A DNA stretch of 64,000 bases from positions 62,001 to 126,000 of the forward strand of contig DYID01000001.1 of the NCBI GenBank assembly GCA_020723805.1, written 5' to 3'. Source of the DNA: Anaerolinea sp. (GTDB lineage: Bacteria > Chloroflexota > Anaerolineae > Anaerolineales > Villigracilaceae). Positions 49,195-59,986 of this stretch are shown here, one piece after another (the stretch's first letter is position 1; each line of letters begins with the position of its first letter). Below the pieces are notes generated by a model. That model saw nothing but the letters and a program-made list of their open reading frames with translations, searched no databases and had not been told where the DNA came from. A program made the position numbers and the translations under genes.

Positions 49195-52100
49195 ATGCAA
49201 AAATCTTCTTTCCAAGAAATCATCCTCAAACTCCAATCCTTCTGGGCTTCCCACGGCTGCCTCATCACCCAGCCCTACTACACCCAGGTCGGCGCAGGGA
49301 CCATGAACCCCGCCACCTTCCTGCGCGTGCTCGGACCCGAGCCGTGGAACGTCGCCTACGTCGAACCCTCCGTCCGCCCCGACGACGGGCGCTACGGCGA
49401 GAACCCCAACCGCTTCCAGGTGCATTACCAGTACCAGGTCATCCTCAAGCCCGACCCCGCGTCTCGACCAGGCTCGACGGGCCCGCAGGAACTCTACCTC
49501 GACTCGCTCAAAGCCCTCGGCATTGACCCGCGCAAGCACGACATCCGCTTCGTGGAAGACAACTGGGAACAGCCCGCCATCTCCGCTTGGGGGCTGGGCT
49601 GGGAGGTCTGGCTCGACGGGCAGGAGATCACCCAATTCACCTACTTCCAGCAGATGGGCGGCGTGACTCTCAACCCCGTCTCCGTTGAACTCACCTACGG
49701 GCTGGAGCGCATCCTCATTGCCCTCAACAACGCCAAAGCCATCTGGGACGAACCCTGGAACGAGCAGGTCACCTACGGGGAGATTCGCCGCCGCGAAGAA
49801 TTCGAGCATTCCAAATACTACTTCGAGATTGCCGATGTCGAGCGCGTCCGCCGCATGTACGACCTCTACTCCGCCGAAGCCGACGCCTGCCTCGAGAACG
49901 GTCTCATCGTCCCCGCGCACGACTACGTCCTCAAATGCTCGCACGCCTTCAACATCCTCGACACGCGCGGCGCGGTCAGCGTTGCCGAACGCCAGGCATT
50001 CTTCCGCCGTATGCGCGAACTCGCCCGCCGCGTGGCAACTTCTTATGAGGAGCAGCGCAAGGAACTGGAATACCCGCTTCTCAAGGAGAGTCAAAAGTCG
50101 AAAGTCGAAAGTCAAGCCAAACCTTCGAACTTCGACCTGCGACCTTCGACTTTCTTGCTGGAAATCGGCACCGAAGAACTCCCCGCCTCCGATGTGGACT
50201 CCGCCCGCGACCAACTCATCGCCCGCATCCCGCAATTCCTCTCCGACCTCCACCTCGCCCACGGCGACATCCGCATCTTCTCGACCCCGAGGCGGATCGC
50301 CGTTTCGATAGACTCTCTCTCCCCGAAGCAGCCCGACCGCGAAGACCTCGTCAAGGGACCTCCTGCCGATAAGGCTTTCGACAAAAACGGAAACGCGACG
50401 CCCGCCGCGCAGGGCTTCGCCAAAAAGAACGGTGTGGATGTGAAAGACCTCATCGTCCGCGAGGACGCAAGCGCGGCAGGCAAATACGTTTTCGCGGTGG
50501 TCAAGCAAAAGGGACGCCCCGCCCCCGAGGTCCTCGCCGAGGCGCTGCCCAAACTGATTGCCGAAATCAAATTCGAGAAGACCATGCGCTGGAATGACTC
50601 AGGCGTCGCCTTCTCGCGTCCCATCCGCTGGCTGGTGGCGATGTTTGGCGAGGTAGTCATCCCCTTCGGGTACGCGGGCGTGACCAGCGGCAACGTCACG
50701 CGCGGACTGCGTCCCTACGACTCGCCCGAAATCGCCATCCCCTTCGCCGAGAAATACGCTGACCTACTGCGCGAAGCGGGCATCGTTCTTGATAAAGAAG
50801 AGCGCAAAGCCGCCATCGTGGAACAGGTGAAGCAGGCGGCGGCGCTGATCGGCGGCGAAGCCATCATCGAAGAAGACCTGCTCGACGAAGTGGCGAACCT
50901 CGTCGAAATGCCCACCGCCGTCATGGGCGGCTTCGATCAAGAATTTTTATCTCTGCCCAAAGACGTGCTTGTCTCCGTGATGAAAAAGCATCAACGCTAT
51001 TTCCCCGTTGCCAAGTCTAACCAATCGCCAATTACCAATTACCAATTACTTCCTTACTTCATCGCCATCCGCAACGGCGACGACCTCCACCTCGACCTCG
51101 TCCGTCAAGGCAACGAACACGTCCTCGGCGCGCGCTTTGCTGACGCGAACTTCTTCGTCCGCGAAGACCTCAAGCACAAACTCGAAGACTTCCGCCCGAA
51201 ACTGGCAGGTCTGACCTTCCACACCAAACTCGGCTCCATGCTCGACAAGTCGGAGCGCATGTTGAAACTCGGCGCGGAAGTGGCAGACCTGCTCCACATC
51301 AAAGACGCTGAGACCATCAAAACGCTGGCGCGGGCAATCTACCTCGCCAAAGCCGATTTGGTCACGCAAATGGTGACCGAGATGACCTCCCTGCAAGGCA
51401 TCATCGGCGGCGAGTACGCCCTGCGCAGCGGCGAGACCCTCGAAGTGGCGCGGGCGATTGCCGAGCAGTATCAAACCGTGCCGCAGACGAAGGCGGGCTT
51501 GGTCGTCGCGCTCACCGACCGCCTCGACTCGCTTGTTGGGCTGTTTGCCGCGGGGCTGGCTCCCACAGGCGCGAAAGACCCCTTCGGTCTGCGCCGCGCC
51601 GCGATTGGCATCGTCCAGCCGCTCATCGAACACGACGCCGACTTCGATTTGGCGGAGGCGGTGAAGCGTTCTGCCAAAACCCAGCCCATCGAGGTCACGG
51701 AAGAAACGCAGGCAAAGGTTCTCGAATTCCTCGCCGGGCGTCTGTCTGTCGCGTTGAAAGAGATGGGTTACCGCTACGATGTCGTGGATGCGGTGCTTGC
51801 GGAGCAATCCGCCAACCCGGCCGCGTCGGCTCGGGCGGTGAAGCAGTTACAGGTCTGGGTGGGACGCGAAGATTGGCGCGAGATTCTGCCGGGGTACGCG
51901 AGGTGCGTCCGCATTATCCGCTCGGCTTCAGTGAGCAGTGAGCAGCCTGCCCTGAGCAAAGTCGAAGGGTTATCAGTTATCAGTGAGCAGTTGTTGGCGG
52001 AGGCGGAGGAGAAGCGGTTGTATGAGGCGCTGCAAGGCGTCAACTGCCAGCCGTCCAATGTGGATGAATTTTTAGGGACGGTGGTCAAACTCATCCCGTC

Positions 52101-52236
52101 CATCAACGCGTTCTTCGACAAGGTGCTGGTCATGGCGGAGGAGGAACAGGTGCGGCAGAACCGCCTCGCCTTGGTCGGGCAAATTGCCAATTTGTCCAAA
52201 GGGATTGCGGATTTGAGCAAACTCGAAGGGTTCTAA
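49195..52236 (+). CDS. glyQS: Glycyl-tRNA synthetase, fused alpha and beta subunits
   Basis: Residues 1-295 are GlyQ (the class II core: [60 protein letters not shown]). From about residue 320 the protein is GlyS ([46 protein letters not shown]). The fusion joins Gly and tRNA-Gly. Four places look like in-frame insertions of dispersed DNA repeats: ASRPGSTG near 89, [19 protein letters not shown] near 300, [10 protein letters not shown] near 607 and [17 protein letters not shown] near 912. They lie at surface loops or domain borders, so function is probably kept. Confidence 0.95.
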   Translation: MQKSSFQEIILKLQSFWASHGCLITQPYYTQVGAGTMNPATFLRVLGPEPWNVAYVEPSVRPDDGRYGENPNRFQVHYQYQVILKPDPASRPGSTGPQELYLDSLKALGIDPRKHDIRFVEDNWEQPAISAWGLGWEVWLDGQEITQFTYFQQMGGVTLNPVSVELTYGLERILIALNNAKAIWDEPWNEQVTYGEIRRREEFEHSKYYFEIADVERVRRMYDLYSAEADACLENGLIVPAHDYVLKCSHAFNILDTRGAVSVAERQAFFRRMRELARRVATSYEEQRKELEYPLLKESQKSKVESQAKPSNFDLRPSTFLLEIGTEELPASDVDSARDQLIARIPQFLSDLHLAHGDIRIFSTPRRIAVSIDSLSPKQPDREDLVKGPPADKAFDKNGNATPAAQGFAKKNGVDVKDLIVREDASAAGKYVFAVVKQKGRPAPEVLAEALPKLIAEIKFEKTMRWNDSGVAFSRPIRWLVAMFGEVVIPFGYAGVTSGNVTRGLRPYDSPEIAIPFAEKYADLLREAGIVLDKEERKAAIVEQVKQAAALIGGEAIIEEDLLDEVANLVEMPTAVMGGFDQEFLSLPKDVLVSVMKKHQRYFPVAKSNQSPITNYQLLPYFIAIRNGDDLHLDLVRQGNEHVLGARFADANFFVREDLKHKLEDFRPKLAGLTFHTKLGSMLDKSERMLKLGAEVADLLHIKDAETIKTLARAIYLAKADLVTQMVTEMTSLQGIIGGEYALRSGETLEVARAIAEQYQTVPQTKAGLVVALTDRLDSLVGLFAAGLAPTGAKDPFGLRRAAIGIVQPLIEHDADFDLAEAVKRSAKTQPIEVTEETQAKVLEFLAGRLSVALKEMGYRYDVVDAVLAEQSANPAASARAVKQLQVWVGREDWREILPGYARCVRIIRSASVSSEQPALSKVEGLSVISEQLLAEAEEKRLYEALQGVNCQPSNVDEFLGTVVKLIPSINAFFDKVLVMAEEEQVRQNRLALVGQIANLSKGIADLSKLEGF

Positions 52237-52249
52237 CCTGTCCAACATG

Positions 52250-52276
52250 CCCAGCCCTCAGCGGCTGGGTTTTTTA
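52250..52276 (+). terminator. Rho-independent terminator of glyQS
   Basis: CCCAGCC and GGCTGGG pair over a short loop and are followed by TTTTTTATT. Confidence 0.88.
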
Positions 52277-52334
52277 TTGGAACGAAGTAAAAGATGACAC
52301 CGTTTTAGTGGTTATCACCAAGAGGAGAGTTGGG

Positions 52335-53312
52335 ATGTCCCGCCTGCAAAAAATACTTGTGTTCATTGTGTTGCCTGCCCTCTTCGCTTGTTTGCCGGCG
52401 CCGGGCATTCCGCCGGGGTCTGTTACTCCAACCTTCACCCCTTGGGCGGCTGGGACGGAGACTGCCATGGCTGTAGATACGCATACAGCCTTGGCGTCAA
52501 GTTTAACGGCAACACCCGTATCCACAGCGTCTCCTTTTCCCACCTTCACTTCGGGGGGCATAGAAAAGCCGACCGATTTTTCGCCCGTTCTCTATGGAGG
52601 AAAACTGTATGACGCCGTATCCTTCCTTCTGCTCGGCGGCGTAAGCCGGGAGGGATGGTACGCGCCCGACATGAGCGTTGCTCGTTTTTCCGGCGAGGCG
52701 GCATACGGCTTGCACAACATGGAGTATGTGGATAAATATTTTCTCTGGGGCGGGTCCCCTGAATTCTCGCCAACCTGCAAAACGTACTCTGTTCGCACCG
52801 ATGCAGGGCTTGACGAGGCTGGCTTTGTCGCCACGCTGGACGGCTGGGCTGTCACGAAACGCGAAGTGACCGAACTCTCTGCGGATGGCGAGTTCTACCA
52901 GGATACAGTAATTGACTGGCTGGAGGCTGAAGGTGTCAGTTCTCCCAGGATCGGGATATTACAAATCTTTCGCGTGGATATTGAAGGCGACGGCGCGGAC
53001 GAGGTCTTTATCAGCGCGACCCGGCTGGATGAATCACAACACACGACGAAAGCGGGCGATTATTCGGTCGTTCTGATGCGCAAAATCTCCGATGGTGACG
53101 TCGTCACGAAATTTGTCATCGGAGATATATATCGCTCGGAAGAATTGGAACTGACTTTTCCACGTACCTATTCGCTCGCGAACTTCATTGACCTGAACCA
53201 GGATGGGGTGTTGGAGGTCATCGTGGAGATCCGGGGATGGGAGAAATTCGGCGCGGTCGTGTTCCAGATTGACGGGTTGGAAGTGATCCAAGCCCTGCGC
53301 GCGGAATGTTAA
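52335..53312 (+). CDS. Lipoprotein with FG-GAP/calcium-like C-terminal repeats
   Basis: A signal peptide with lipobox ALFAC (Cys19) precedes a Thr-rich stretch. The protein is otherwise of unknown fold. Two segments, DIEGDGADEVFISATRL and DLNQDGVLEVIVEIRGW, resemble FG-GAP/VCBS-type repeats with DxDGxxDE-like loops, which often bind calcium. It may be a cell-surface sensor or adhesin. AGGAG precedes the ATG; an earlier GTG was rejected because it breaks the signal peptide. Confidence 0.68.
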   Translation: MSRLQKILVFIVLPALFACLPAPGIPPGSVTPTFTPWAAGTETAMAVDTHTALASSLTATPVSTASPFPTFTSGGIEKPTDFSPVLYGGKLYDAVSFLLLGGVSREGWYAPDMSVARFSGEAAYGLHNMEYVDKYFLWGGSPEFSPTCKTYSVRTDAGLDEAGFVATLDGWAVTKREVTELSADGEFYQDTVIDWLEAEGVSSPRIGILQIFRVDIEGDGADEVFISATRLDESQHTTKAGDYSVVLMRKISDGDVVTKFVIGDIYRSEELELTFPRTYSLANFIDLNQDGVLEVIVEIRGWEKFGAVVFQIDGLEVIQALRAEC

Positions 53313-53339
53313 TAACGTGAATTCGTGATAAGCGAGCAG

Positions 53340-53395
53340 ACGTTAGAGAACGTCCGCTCTACGCAGGGCGTAAGAGACGCTCTCTAGCGTCGGGC
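53340..53395. repeat. Two head-to-head GCGTAG-hairpin repeats
   Basis: One copy reads GACGTT-AGAG-AACGTC followed by CGCTCTACGC (reverse). The next reads GGGCGTAAGA followed by GACGCT-CTCT-AGCGTC. They are related to 14266-14296 and 62468-62493. The rest of the 53313-53621 gap holds a hairpin and a promoter, listed separately, and no gene. Confidence 0.65.
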
Positions 53396-53515
53396 AAAGC
53401 GCTTGATCTTTATCCCGAACTGACGTTTAATACTTGCAGAATGTGGGATGGGAAGGCGACCCACTTTCTCATCTGCGGACTGGTCTTGTACTAATCCGTT
53501 TTATCCTTGAACAAA

Positions 53516-53554
53516 GGCGTTGAACCAGACGGCTCAACGCCCTTGTGTTTTCCT
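53516..53554 (+). terminator. Hairpin with T-rich tail upstream of dnaG
   Basis: GGCGTTGA pairs with TCAACGCC over a 10-nt loop and is followed by CTTGTGTTTTCCTCTTTT. It lies 200 bases after the lipoprotein stop and 26 bases before the dnaG -10 box. Confidence 0.55.
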
Positions 53555-53579
53555 CTTTTGCCAAATCCCCAAACCCGTC

Positions 53580-53585
53580 TATAAT
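53580..53585 (+). promoter_or_regulatory. -10 box of dnaG
   Basis: TATAAT lies 36 bases before the ATG. The leader contains two ATTACCA words of the local repeat type. Confidence 0.45.
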
Positions 53586-53621
53586 TCATCTCGTCCAAAT
53601 TACCACGCACCAATTACCAAC

Positions 53622-55532
53622 ATGTCCACCATTGACGAAATCAAATCCCGCATTGACATCGTGGACCTCGTCTCCGAGGCAGGGGTCAAACTGCGTCATG
53701 CCGGCAAGAACTACACGGGCTTCTGTCCGTTCCACGAAAACAAGCACACGCCCGCCTTCGTCGTCTGGCCCGAGACGGGGACGTGGCGCTGTTTCGGCGC
53801 GTGCAATGAGGGCGGCGACATCTTCAAGTTCGTGATGAAGAAGGACGGGATTGATTTCAAGGAGGCTTTACAAAAGCTTGCCGCCCGCGTCGGCGTGCAA
53901 CTTCAGGAATATCAGCGCGAGACGCCCCAGCAAAAAGAGGCATACGACCACCTCCGCAAACTGCTGGAAGATGCGGTCATCTTCTATCGCAGTCATCTGC
54001 TCGCCAACAAGGACATCCTCGCTTACCTGCGCGAAAAACGCAGACTGACCGACGCCACCATCGAGACCTTTGGGCTGGGCTACGCGCCTCCGGGCTGGGA
54101 CAACGCCCTGAAGCATTTCACCTCGCGCGGCTACAGCGAACAGGATTTGATTGACGCCGGCTTGCTCACGGTGCGAGAGGGGGAAGGTACACAGGTTTAC
54201 GATAGATTCCGCCACCGCATCATGATTCCCATCCGTGACGAGCAGGGACGCATGGCAGGCTTCGGCGCGCGCATCGTGGACCCGAACGACATCCCCAAGT
54301 TCCTCAACTCGCCCGAAACCCCGATCTTCTCGAAGGGACGCCTGCTCTACGGACTCGACCGCGCCCGCAAACCCATCCGCGCCGCCGACCAGGCGGTGAT
54401 TGTCGAAGGGTATCTCGATGTCATTGCCCTGCATCAGGCGGGGTATGAAAACGTCGTCTCGCCGATGGGCACGGCGCTGACCGAAGACCAGTTGCGCCTG
54501 CTCAAAAAGTTCACGCGGCGCATCGTCCTCGCACTCGACCCCGACATTGCCGGGCAGAAAGCCGTCCTGCGCGGGCTGGATGCGGCGCGCTCCGCCATGG
54601 ACAAGGAGGGGGAACTTGCCTTCGATGCGCGCGGTCTGCTCCGCAACGAGTCGCGGCTGCAGGCGGATTTGCGCGTGGCAACCATGCCCGATGACCTCGA
54701 CCCCGATGAAATCGTGGCGCGGGATAAAGCGGAGTGGGCGCGTTTGATCGAGAACGCCAAGCCCATCGTCACGCACGTCATGGAAACGCTTGCGGCGGGG
54801 CAGAATCTCAACGACCCGAAGGTGAAGAATCAGATTGCCGCGCAAGTGCTCCCGCTCATCGAAGATTTGCCCAATCCCTTGGAACGCGACACGTACCGTC
54901 AGGCGCTGGCGCGAATGCTCAAGGTGAGTGAAAGTGCATTGACGGGGACGCAGGCTCAAGGTCCGAGGGTGAGGCGGCCGAGGGAGAAGGTTCGGGAACG
55001 GGCGCAGGAGCCGGTCAAAGTCGTCGTGGCGGTTTCGTCGAGCAAGAAAGTCGAGGAGTATGTCATCGGTGTGCTGTTCCAAAAGCCCGAACTGTTGTAC
55101 CGTCTTGACCGTCTGTTGCAGGAGTATGGTTTGACGCCGCTGGACGCGCAGGACTTTGCTTACACCGACCATAAACTACTGTTTGGTCTCATTCGCGAGT
55201 CGGTGGAGCAGTATCAGACGGAGCATCACAAGTTTGTGGTGCAGGCATTGCCCGAGTCGCTGGTGGCGCGTTCCGTCGAGCTGATGCGCGAGGCGGTGGA
55301 AGTGGAAAAGCGGGAGGAGAAACTGCTGGAGGAACTTCTGCGCGGCGTGATCAAACTGCGCCGGCAGGCGGCTGGCGAGAACTTGAATCAGTTGCGTTTT
55401 TTGCAGGAGGAAGCGCATCAATCCGGCGACTTGCGCGCCTCGTCTTACATGGAACTGGTGTTGAGACACACCCGTCTTTTGCGCGAACTGGACGAGGCGT
55501 ATCGTAAAATGACGCAGAAACGTTTGGAGTGA
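53622..55532 (+). CDS. dnaG: DNA primase
   Basis: DnaG makes RNA primers for replication. The zinc-binding domain is CHC2 type (Cys35, His38, Cys57, Cys61: FCPFHENKHTPAF and WRCFGACNEGGD). The catalytic domain has GRRI/GFGARI-like AGFGARIVDPNDIPKFLNS and the TOPRIM motifs VEGYLDVIALHQAG and ALDPDIAGQKA. The C-terminal about 150 residues match the helicase-binding domain. I chose the ATG MSTIDEIKSRIDIVDLV because upstream codons translate repeat sequence. The sigma-factor gene follows after 36 bases, the classical dnaG-rpoD order. Confidence 0.95.
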   Translation: MSTIDEIKSRIDIVDLVSEAGVKLRHAGKNYTGFCPFHENKHTPAFVVWPETGTWRCFGACNEGGDIFKFVMKKDGIDFKEALQKLAARVGVQLQEYQRETPQQKEAYDHLRKLLEDAVIFYRSHLLANKDILAYLREKRRLTDATIETFGLGYAPPGWDNALKHFTSRGYSEQDLIDAGLLTVREGEGTQVYDRFRHRIMIPIRDEQGRMAGFGARIVDPNDIPKFLNSPETPIFSKGRLLYGLDRARKPIRAADQAVIVEGYLDVIALHQAGYENVVSPMGTALTEDQLRLLKKFTRRIVLALDPDIAGQKAVLRGLDAARSAMDKEGELAFDARGLLRNESRLQADLRVATMPDDLDPDEIVARDKAEWARLIENAKPIVTHVMETLAAGQNLNDPKVKNQIAAQVLPLIEDLPNPLERDTYRQALARMLKVSESALTGTQAQGPRVRRPREKVRERAQEPVKVVVAVSSSKKVEEYVIGVLFQKPELLYRLDRLLQEYGLTPLDAQDFAYTDHKLLFGLIRESVEQYQTEHHKFVVQALPESLVARSVELMREAVEVEKREEKLLEELLRGVIKLRRQAAGENLNQLRFLQEEAHQSGDLRASSYMELVLRHTRLLRELDEAYRKMTQKRLE

Positions 55533-55568
55533 CGTAACGCTTTATTGCCGGCGGCGTCTGGTAAAGTG

Positions 55569-57188
55569 ATGATGTCCATAAAGCAGCCTATCCCTTCGAA
55601 ACGCAAGAAGCATTCACCCGGCGCGCAGGCGAGTTCCTCTTCAGCGCGGCGTAAATCGTCCCTCGAAGAGGCGTTTGCCGAAAATGGCTTGGAATTGAAC
55701 GGCAGTGGTCTGACGGAACTGGCGCTGATGGGGGAGGAGGGCGGCGACCCGGATGCAAGTCTGCTCGCACAGGAGGAGGATGTTCTCGAGGAAGACCTCG
55801 ACCTGCACGACCCGAAACTTGCCGCCGAACTATCCGAAGACCCGGTGCGTCTGTATCTGCGCGAAATCGGTCAGGTCAAACTGCTGGATGCCGACAGCGA
55901 ATTCCGCCTGGCGACGATGATCGAAGCCAACCGCTTCGTCAGCGCCCTGCGCCGTCACCCGCCCCGCAAGGGGATGAGCGCTCCGCGTTCCATTTGTCAT
56001 GCCATTCTTTCCGAACTGAAGACCTCGTGGGAACGCCTGAGGGAGGATGCCGAGCGTCTGCATCACGACACGCCCAACTTGGGCTTGATGCTCAGCGAGG
56101 CGCAAGCCCTGCGCGCCGGCTGGTCTTCGGATGCGCCCTCCTATCTGCGCGCCTTTCTGGACAACGGTAAATGGGGGAGAGACCCGCTGTGGGACGATTT
56201 TGCGCGGAAAGCCTACTCGGTTTTTCTCTGCCTCTATCTGCTCCCGTTCAATTATGCGGCATGGCTCCTGGGTCATATCAACAAAAAACATGAACTGCCC
56301 AGCCTGCGCACCATGTCCAGCCGCCTGCCGGAGGATAAGGAAATTCTGGACGAACTCGAGCTCATCAAAAATCAGGCAAAGGAAGCGCATCAGGCGCTCA
56401 TCCGCGCCAACCTGCGGCTGGTGGTGAGTGTCGCCAAACGCTACCTCGGGCGCGGCATCAGTTTTCTCGACCTGATTCAGGAGGGCAATATCGGTCTTCT
56501 GCGGGCGGTCAGCAAGTTCGACCCGCGGCGCGGATTCAAATTCAGCACCTACGCCACCTGGTGGATTCGCCAGTCCATCAACCGTTCGATTGCCGAACAG
56601 GCGCGCACGATCCGCATCCCGGTGCATCTGTTCGAATCCATCACACGCATCATGCGCGTCCAGCGCCAACTCACGCAGGAACTGGGGCGCGAACCCACCA
56701 CCGAGGAAATTGCCCTTGAAATCGGCTACCTGCCTGCCTCCGACGTGCAAGCCATCCTGCGCGCCCACGCCGAGAAGAAGCCGCTGCCGCCGGCGCTTCA
56801 ACACAAACTGGAGACTGCCACCCGCAAAATTGACCGCATCCTCCGTTCGGCGGAAGAGCCGGTCTCCATTGACGGACCGGTGGGGGATGAAGATTCCAGT
56901 TCGCTGGGCGATTTCATCGAGGACGAAGAAACCATCTCGCCGATGGACGCGGCGGCGCGTCAGATGCTGCGCGAGCAGATCCGCTCTGCTTTGACCTCCC
57001 TCGCCGACCGTGAACGGGAAGTCCTCGAAATGCGCTTCGGTCTCGTGGACGGGCAGGACCATACCCTCGAGGAGGTCAGCCGCTTCTTCGATGTGACCCG
57101 CGAGCGGATTCGCCAAATCGAAGCGAAAGCCCTGCGCAAACTGCGGCACCCCTCGCGCAGCAAGACGCTGAGGGAGTATTTGGGGTAA
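55569..57188 (+). CDS. rpoD: Primary sigma factor (RpoD/SigA type)
   Basis: Region 1.2 is [16 protein letters not shown]. Regions 2.1-2.4 span [65 protein letters not shown]. Region 3 begins [13 protein letters not shown]. Region 4 has [15 protein letters not shown] and [24 protein letters not shown]. It should be the housekeeping sigma factor, which fits the TATAAT boxes in this window. An insertion of about 160 residues lies between regions 1.2 and 2.1. The start is uncertain: ATG at 55569, ATG at 55572 or GTG at 55566. It follows dnaG, as in many bacteria. Confidence 0.95.
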   Translation: MMSIKQPIPSKRKKHSPGAQASSSSARRKSSLEEAFAENGLELNGSGLTELALMGEEGGDPDASLLAQEEDVLEEDLDLHDPKLAAELSEDPVRLYLREIGQVKLLDADSEFRLATMIEANRFVSALRRHPPRKGMSAPRSICHAILSELKTSWERLREDAERLHHDTPNLGLMLSEAQALRAGWSSDAPSYLRAFLDNGKWGRDPLWDDFARKAYSVFLCLYLLPFNYAAWLLGHINKKHELPSLRTMSSRLPEDKEILDELELIKNQAKEAHQALIRANLRLVVSVAKRYLGRGISFLDLIQEGNIGLLRAVSKFDPRRGFKFSTYATWWIRQSINRSIAEQARTIRIPVHLFESITRIMRVQRQLTQELGREPTTEEIALEIGYLPASDVQAILRAHAEKKPLPPALQHKLETATRKIDRILRSAEEPVSIDGPVGDEDSSSLGDFIEDEETISPMDAAARQMLREQIRSALTSLADREREVLEMRFGLVDGQDHTLEEVSRFFDVTRERIRQIEAKALRKLRHPSRSKTLREYLG

Positions 57189-57305
57189 TTTCGTTTTTGC
57201 TATTGGGGGAATTGGTATGCTTTGTCAATTCTTGTGGCAATATGACGAATATCACCAATTTTGTGAAAAGAGGCACTTTTCCTAGCCCCTGAAAAACACT
57301 TATGT

Positions 57306-57311
57306 TATACT
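57306..57311 (+). promoter_or_regulatory. Possible -10 box of the nuo operon
   Basis: TATACT lies 82 bases before the nuoA ATG in a 204-base gap with A/T-rich words (CAATATGACGAATATCACCAAT). No good -35 hexamer is visible. Confidence 0.35.
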
Positions 57312-57392
57312 TTGCCGAACGTGCGAGAAAGCACAAACTCCGTCCATGAGGGCGTTTTCCCGGAAAATATCGGGACTTCGTGAGGTGCCAAA

Positions 57393-57746
57393 ATGCTCGA
57401 ATACGTTGCAATTGCGTTGTTGATCGCACTGGCGTTGGTGGTTGCTCTGGCTGCGATCGGTTTGGGGTATCTGTTCGGTCCACGGAAACAATCTGCGGTA
57501 AAAGCCCAGCCTTATGAATCGGGCATCAACCCGTTCGGTGAAGGGACGCGGCGTATGCCCGTCCGCTTCTATTTGATTGCGGTGTTGTTCATCCTCTTCG
57601 ATATCGAAGTGGTGTTCTTTTTGCCGTGGGCAATCGCTTTTCGTCAGTTGGGGTTGTTCGGACTGATCGAAATGGTTCTCTTCATTGTCATCTTACTGGT
57701 TGGTTATATTTACGCTTGGAAGAAAGGAGCCTTGGAATGGGAGTAG
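57393..57746 (+). CDS. nuoA: NADH-quinone oxidoreductase subunit A
   Basis: NuoA is a small membrane subunit of Complex I. The 117 residues have three helices and the family motifs [45 protein letters not shown] lies upstream of the ATG. The stop overlaps nuoB by 10 bases. It opens the nuo gene set, which continues beyond the window. Confidence 0.95.
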   Translation: MLEYVAIALLIALALVVALAAIGLGYLFGPRKQSAVKAQPYESGINPFGEGTRRMPVRFYLIAVLFILFDIEVVFFLPWAIAFRQLGLFGLIEMVLFIVILLVGYIYAWKKGALEWE

Positions 57747-58219
57747 AACAAAAACTCGGCAATATGGGCATTGTGACCGCCAAGCTCGAGGACGCGGTCA
57801 ACTGGGCACGCACGAATGCCATGTGGCCCATGTTGTTCGGTCTTGCCTGCTGCGCCATTGAGATGATGGCGGCGCAGGCTTCGCATTATGACATGAGCCG
57901 CTTCGGCATGGAACTGATGCGCGCCAGCCCGCGCCAATCGGACCTGATGATTGTCGCCGGACGCCTCTCGCGCAAGATGGCGCCCGTGCTTCGCCGCCTG
58001 TACGACCAGATGCCCGAGCCCAAGTGGGTCATTGCCATGGGCGACTGCGCCTCCTGCGGCGGCGTCTTCAACAATTATGCCCTGGTGCAGGGGGTGGATG
58101 AAATCGTCCCGGTGGATGTGTTCGTGGCGGGCTGCCCGCCGCGCCCGGAAGCGTTGATTCACGGCATCATCACCCTGTACGAGAAAGTCAAAGGGGAGAA
58201 GTTTGTAGCACCGACTTAA
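57737..58219 (+). CDS. nuoB: NADH-quinone oxidoreductase subunit B
   Basis: NuoB binds the terminal [4Fe-4S] cluster N2 next to the quinone site. The Cys ligands are in [22 protein letters not shown] and [14 protein letters not shown] lies at the right distance from the ATG. The last residues (VAPT and stop) are translated from a GTAGCACCGACTTAAGTCGG hairpin repeat that extends into the gap before nuoC. Confidence 0.95.
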   Translation: MGVEQKLGNMGIVTAKLEDAVNWARTNAMWPMLFGLACCAIEMMAAQASHYDMSRFGMELMRASPRQSDLMIVAGRLSRKMAPVLRRLYDQMPEPKWVIAMGDCASCGGVFNNYALVQGVDEIVPVDVFVAGCPPRPEALIHGIITLYEKVKGEKFVAPT

Positions 58220-58230
58220 GTCGGCGCTGC
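58205..58230. repeat. Hairpin repeat at the nuoB stop
   Basis: GTAGCA is followed by the perfect 14-base palindrome CCGACTTAAGTCGG and CGCTGC. The nuoB stop codon lies in it. It resembles the GCGTAG-hairpin family. Confidence 0.65.
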
Positions 58231-58241
58231 GGGGTAGTTTT

Positions 58242-58754
58242 ATGGATCAAAAACTCGAACCCATCGTAAAGGCTTTGCAGGAACAATTCGCCGCAACTTA
58301 TGAAGAGTTTCGCGGCGAAGTGCATGTCTTCGTCGCCGCCGAACAAATCGTCGAGGCGTTGACCCTCTTGCGCGACAAATTCGACTTCGAAATGCTCTCG
58401 ACGATCACCGCCTCCGACTATTACCCGCAGAGGTCGCCGCGTTTTCACGTCATCTACCAACTCTCGTCGCTGGCGAAAAATGTCACGGTGCAGTTGAGAG
58501 TCCCGGTAAACGGCGACCAGCCCAAGGTCCTGACCGCGACGCGCGTGTACGAAACGGCGAACTGGCGCGAGCGCGAGGTCTTCGACATGTTCGGCATCGA
58601 GTTCGAAGGTCATCCCGATCCGCGCCGCATTCTGATGCCCGAAGACACGGAGGGACATCCCCTGCGGAAGGACTTCCCGCTCGGCTACGAGGAGCCGCAG
58701 TTCACCTTCAACTTCGAAGAGATTGACCTGCGCAAACCGTACGCAAAGGAATAA
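58242..58754 (+). CDS. nuoC: NADH-quinone oxidoreductase subunit C
   Basis: The 170-residue protein is a peripheral-arm subunit of Complex I. The family motif is clear: RVYETANWREREVFDMFGIEFEGHPDPRRILMPEDTEGHPLRKDFPLG. It is separate from NuoD, which starts three bases later. No independent catalytic function is known; it builds the quinone-side module. Confidence 0.95.
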   Translation: MDQKLEPIVKALQEQFAATYEEFRGEVHVFVAAEQIVEALTLLRDKFDFEMLSTITASDYYPQRSPRFHVIYQLSSLAKNVTVQLRVPVNGDQPKVLTATRVYETANWREREVFDMFGIEFEGHPDPRRILMPEDTEGHPLRKDFPLGYEEPQFTFNFEEIDLRKPYAKE

Positions 58755-58756
58755 GC

Positions 58757-59986
58757 ATGACCCAGATCGAAGAAGTCAACTACGAACAATACCGCCATCT
58801 GGTTTCGGAACGCGCCTTCACCGGCGAAACCATGCTGCTCAACATGGGACCGCAGCACCCGTCCACGCACGGCGTGCTACGCCTCCTGCTCGAACTGGAC
58901 GGCGAGGTCATCGTCAACGCCGTGCCCGACATCGGCTTCCTGCACACCGGCGTCGAAAAGAACATGGAAGCCAAGACCTACCTCAAAGCCGAGGTCATGT
59001 CGGACCGCCTCGATTACATGAACAACTTGGGCAACAACCTTGCCTACTGTATGGCGGTCGAAAAACTGGTGGAGCTCGACGTGCCGCCGCGCGCCCAAGC
59101 CCTGCGTGTGATTTTAGTGGAGTTGCAGCGCATCGCCTCGCATCTGGTCTGGATCGGCACCTTCGGTCTCGACTTGGCGGCGATGTCCGTGTTCCTCTAT
59201 GCCTTCCGCGAGCGCGAACAAATCCTCGACATCTTCGAGTTGTGTTCCGGTCAGCGCATGATGACGACCTTCATTCGCCCGGGCGGTTTGTGGCGCGATG
59301 TGCCGGTGGAATTCGAGACGGCGGTGCGCAACTTCCTCAAAATCTTCCCGAAGCGGGTGGACGAATACGAAGCCCTGTTGACCAAAAACCCGCTCTTTCT
59401 GGACCGTCTGCTGGGCATCGGCAAACTGGACGCCGCCACCGCCCTGCAGCACGGCGTGACCGGTCCCATGCTGCGCGCCTCGGGCGTGAAGTGGGACCTG
59501 CGCAAAGCCCGCCCCTACATGGGCTACGAGCAGTACGATTTCGACATCCCCGTCCGCACCGAGGGCGACACGTATGCCCGCTACCTCGTCCGCGTGCAGG
59601 AATTCCGCGAGTCCATGAAGATCATCGAGCAGGCGCTGAACAAACTGCCGATGGGACCCGTGCGCAGCGACAACCGCAAATTCGTCCCGCCGCCGCGCTC
59701 CGAGATTGGCGTGAGCATGGAGGCGCTCATCCACCACTTCAAATTGTGGACGGAAGGTTTTTCCGCCCCCAAAGGTTCGGTGTACAGCGCGGTCGAATCG
59801 CCGCGCGGCGAACTGGGCGTGTACCTCGAAGGCGATGGCGGACCCAAACCGCACCGTGTCCACTGGCGCACACCATCCTTTAGCAACCTGTCGGTTGTGC
59901 CGAAACTCGTCAAAGGACATCTGGTGGCAGACTTGGTCGCCATCCTTGCCTCCACCGACATTGTGCTCGGAGATATTGACCGATGA
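58757..59986 (+). CDS. nuoD: NADH-quinone oxidoreductase subunit D
   Basis: NuoD forms much of the quinone pocket. The 409 residues begin with the conserved LNMGPQHPSTHGVLRLLLELDGE, with PDIGFLHTGVEKNME, RIASHLVWIGTF and GDGGPKPHRVHWRTPSFSNL. The C-terminus ends in LASTDIVLGDIDR, as in most relatives. Its stop overlaps nuoE by four bases (ATGA). Confidence 0.96.
   Translation: MTQIEEVNYEQYRHLVSERAFTGETMLLNMGPQHPSTHGVLRLLLELDGEVIVNAVPDIGFLHTGVEKNMEAKTYLKAEVMSDRLDYMNNLGNNLAYCMAVEKLVELDVPPRAQALRVILVELQRIASHLVWIGTFGLDLAAMSVFLYAFREREQILDIFELCSGQRMMTTFIRPGGLWRDVPVEFETAVRNFLKIFPKRVDEYEALLTKNPLFLDRLLGIGKLDAATALQHGVTGPMLRASGVKWDLRKARPYMGYEQYDFDIPVRTEGDTYARYLVRVQEFRESMKIIEQALNKLPMGPVRSDNRKFVPPPRSEIGVSMEALIHHFKLWTEGFSAPKGSVYSAVESPRGELGVYLEGDGGPKPHRVHWRTPSFSNLSVVPKLVKGHLVADLVAILASTDIVLGDIDR

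Noticed and set aside
53313..53621. tRNA or other structured RNA gene in the gap before dnaG
   Set aside because: No acceptor/T-loop pattern is found. The hairpins there are repeat-family members and a probable terminator.
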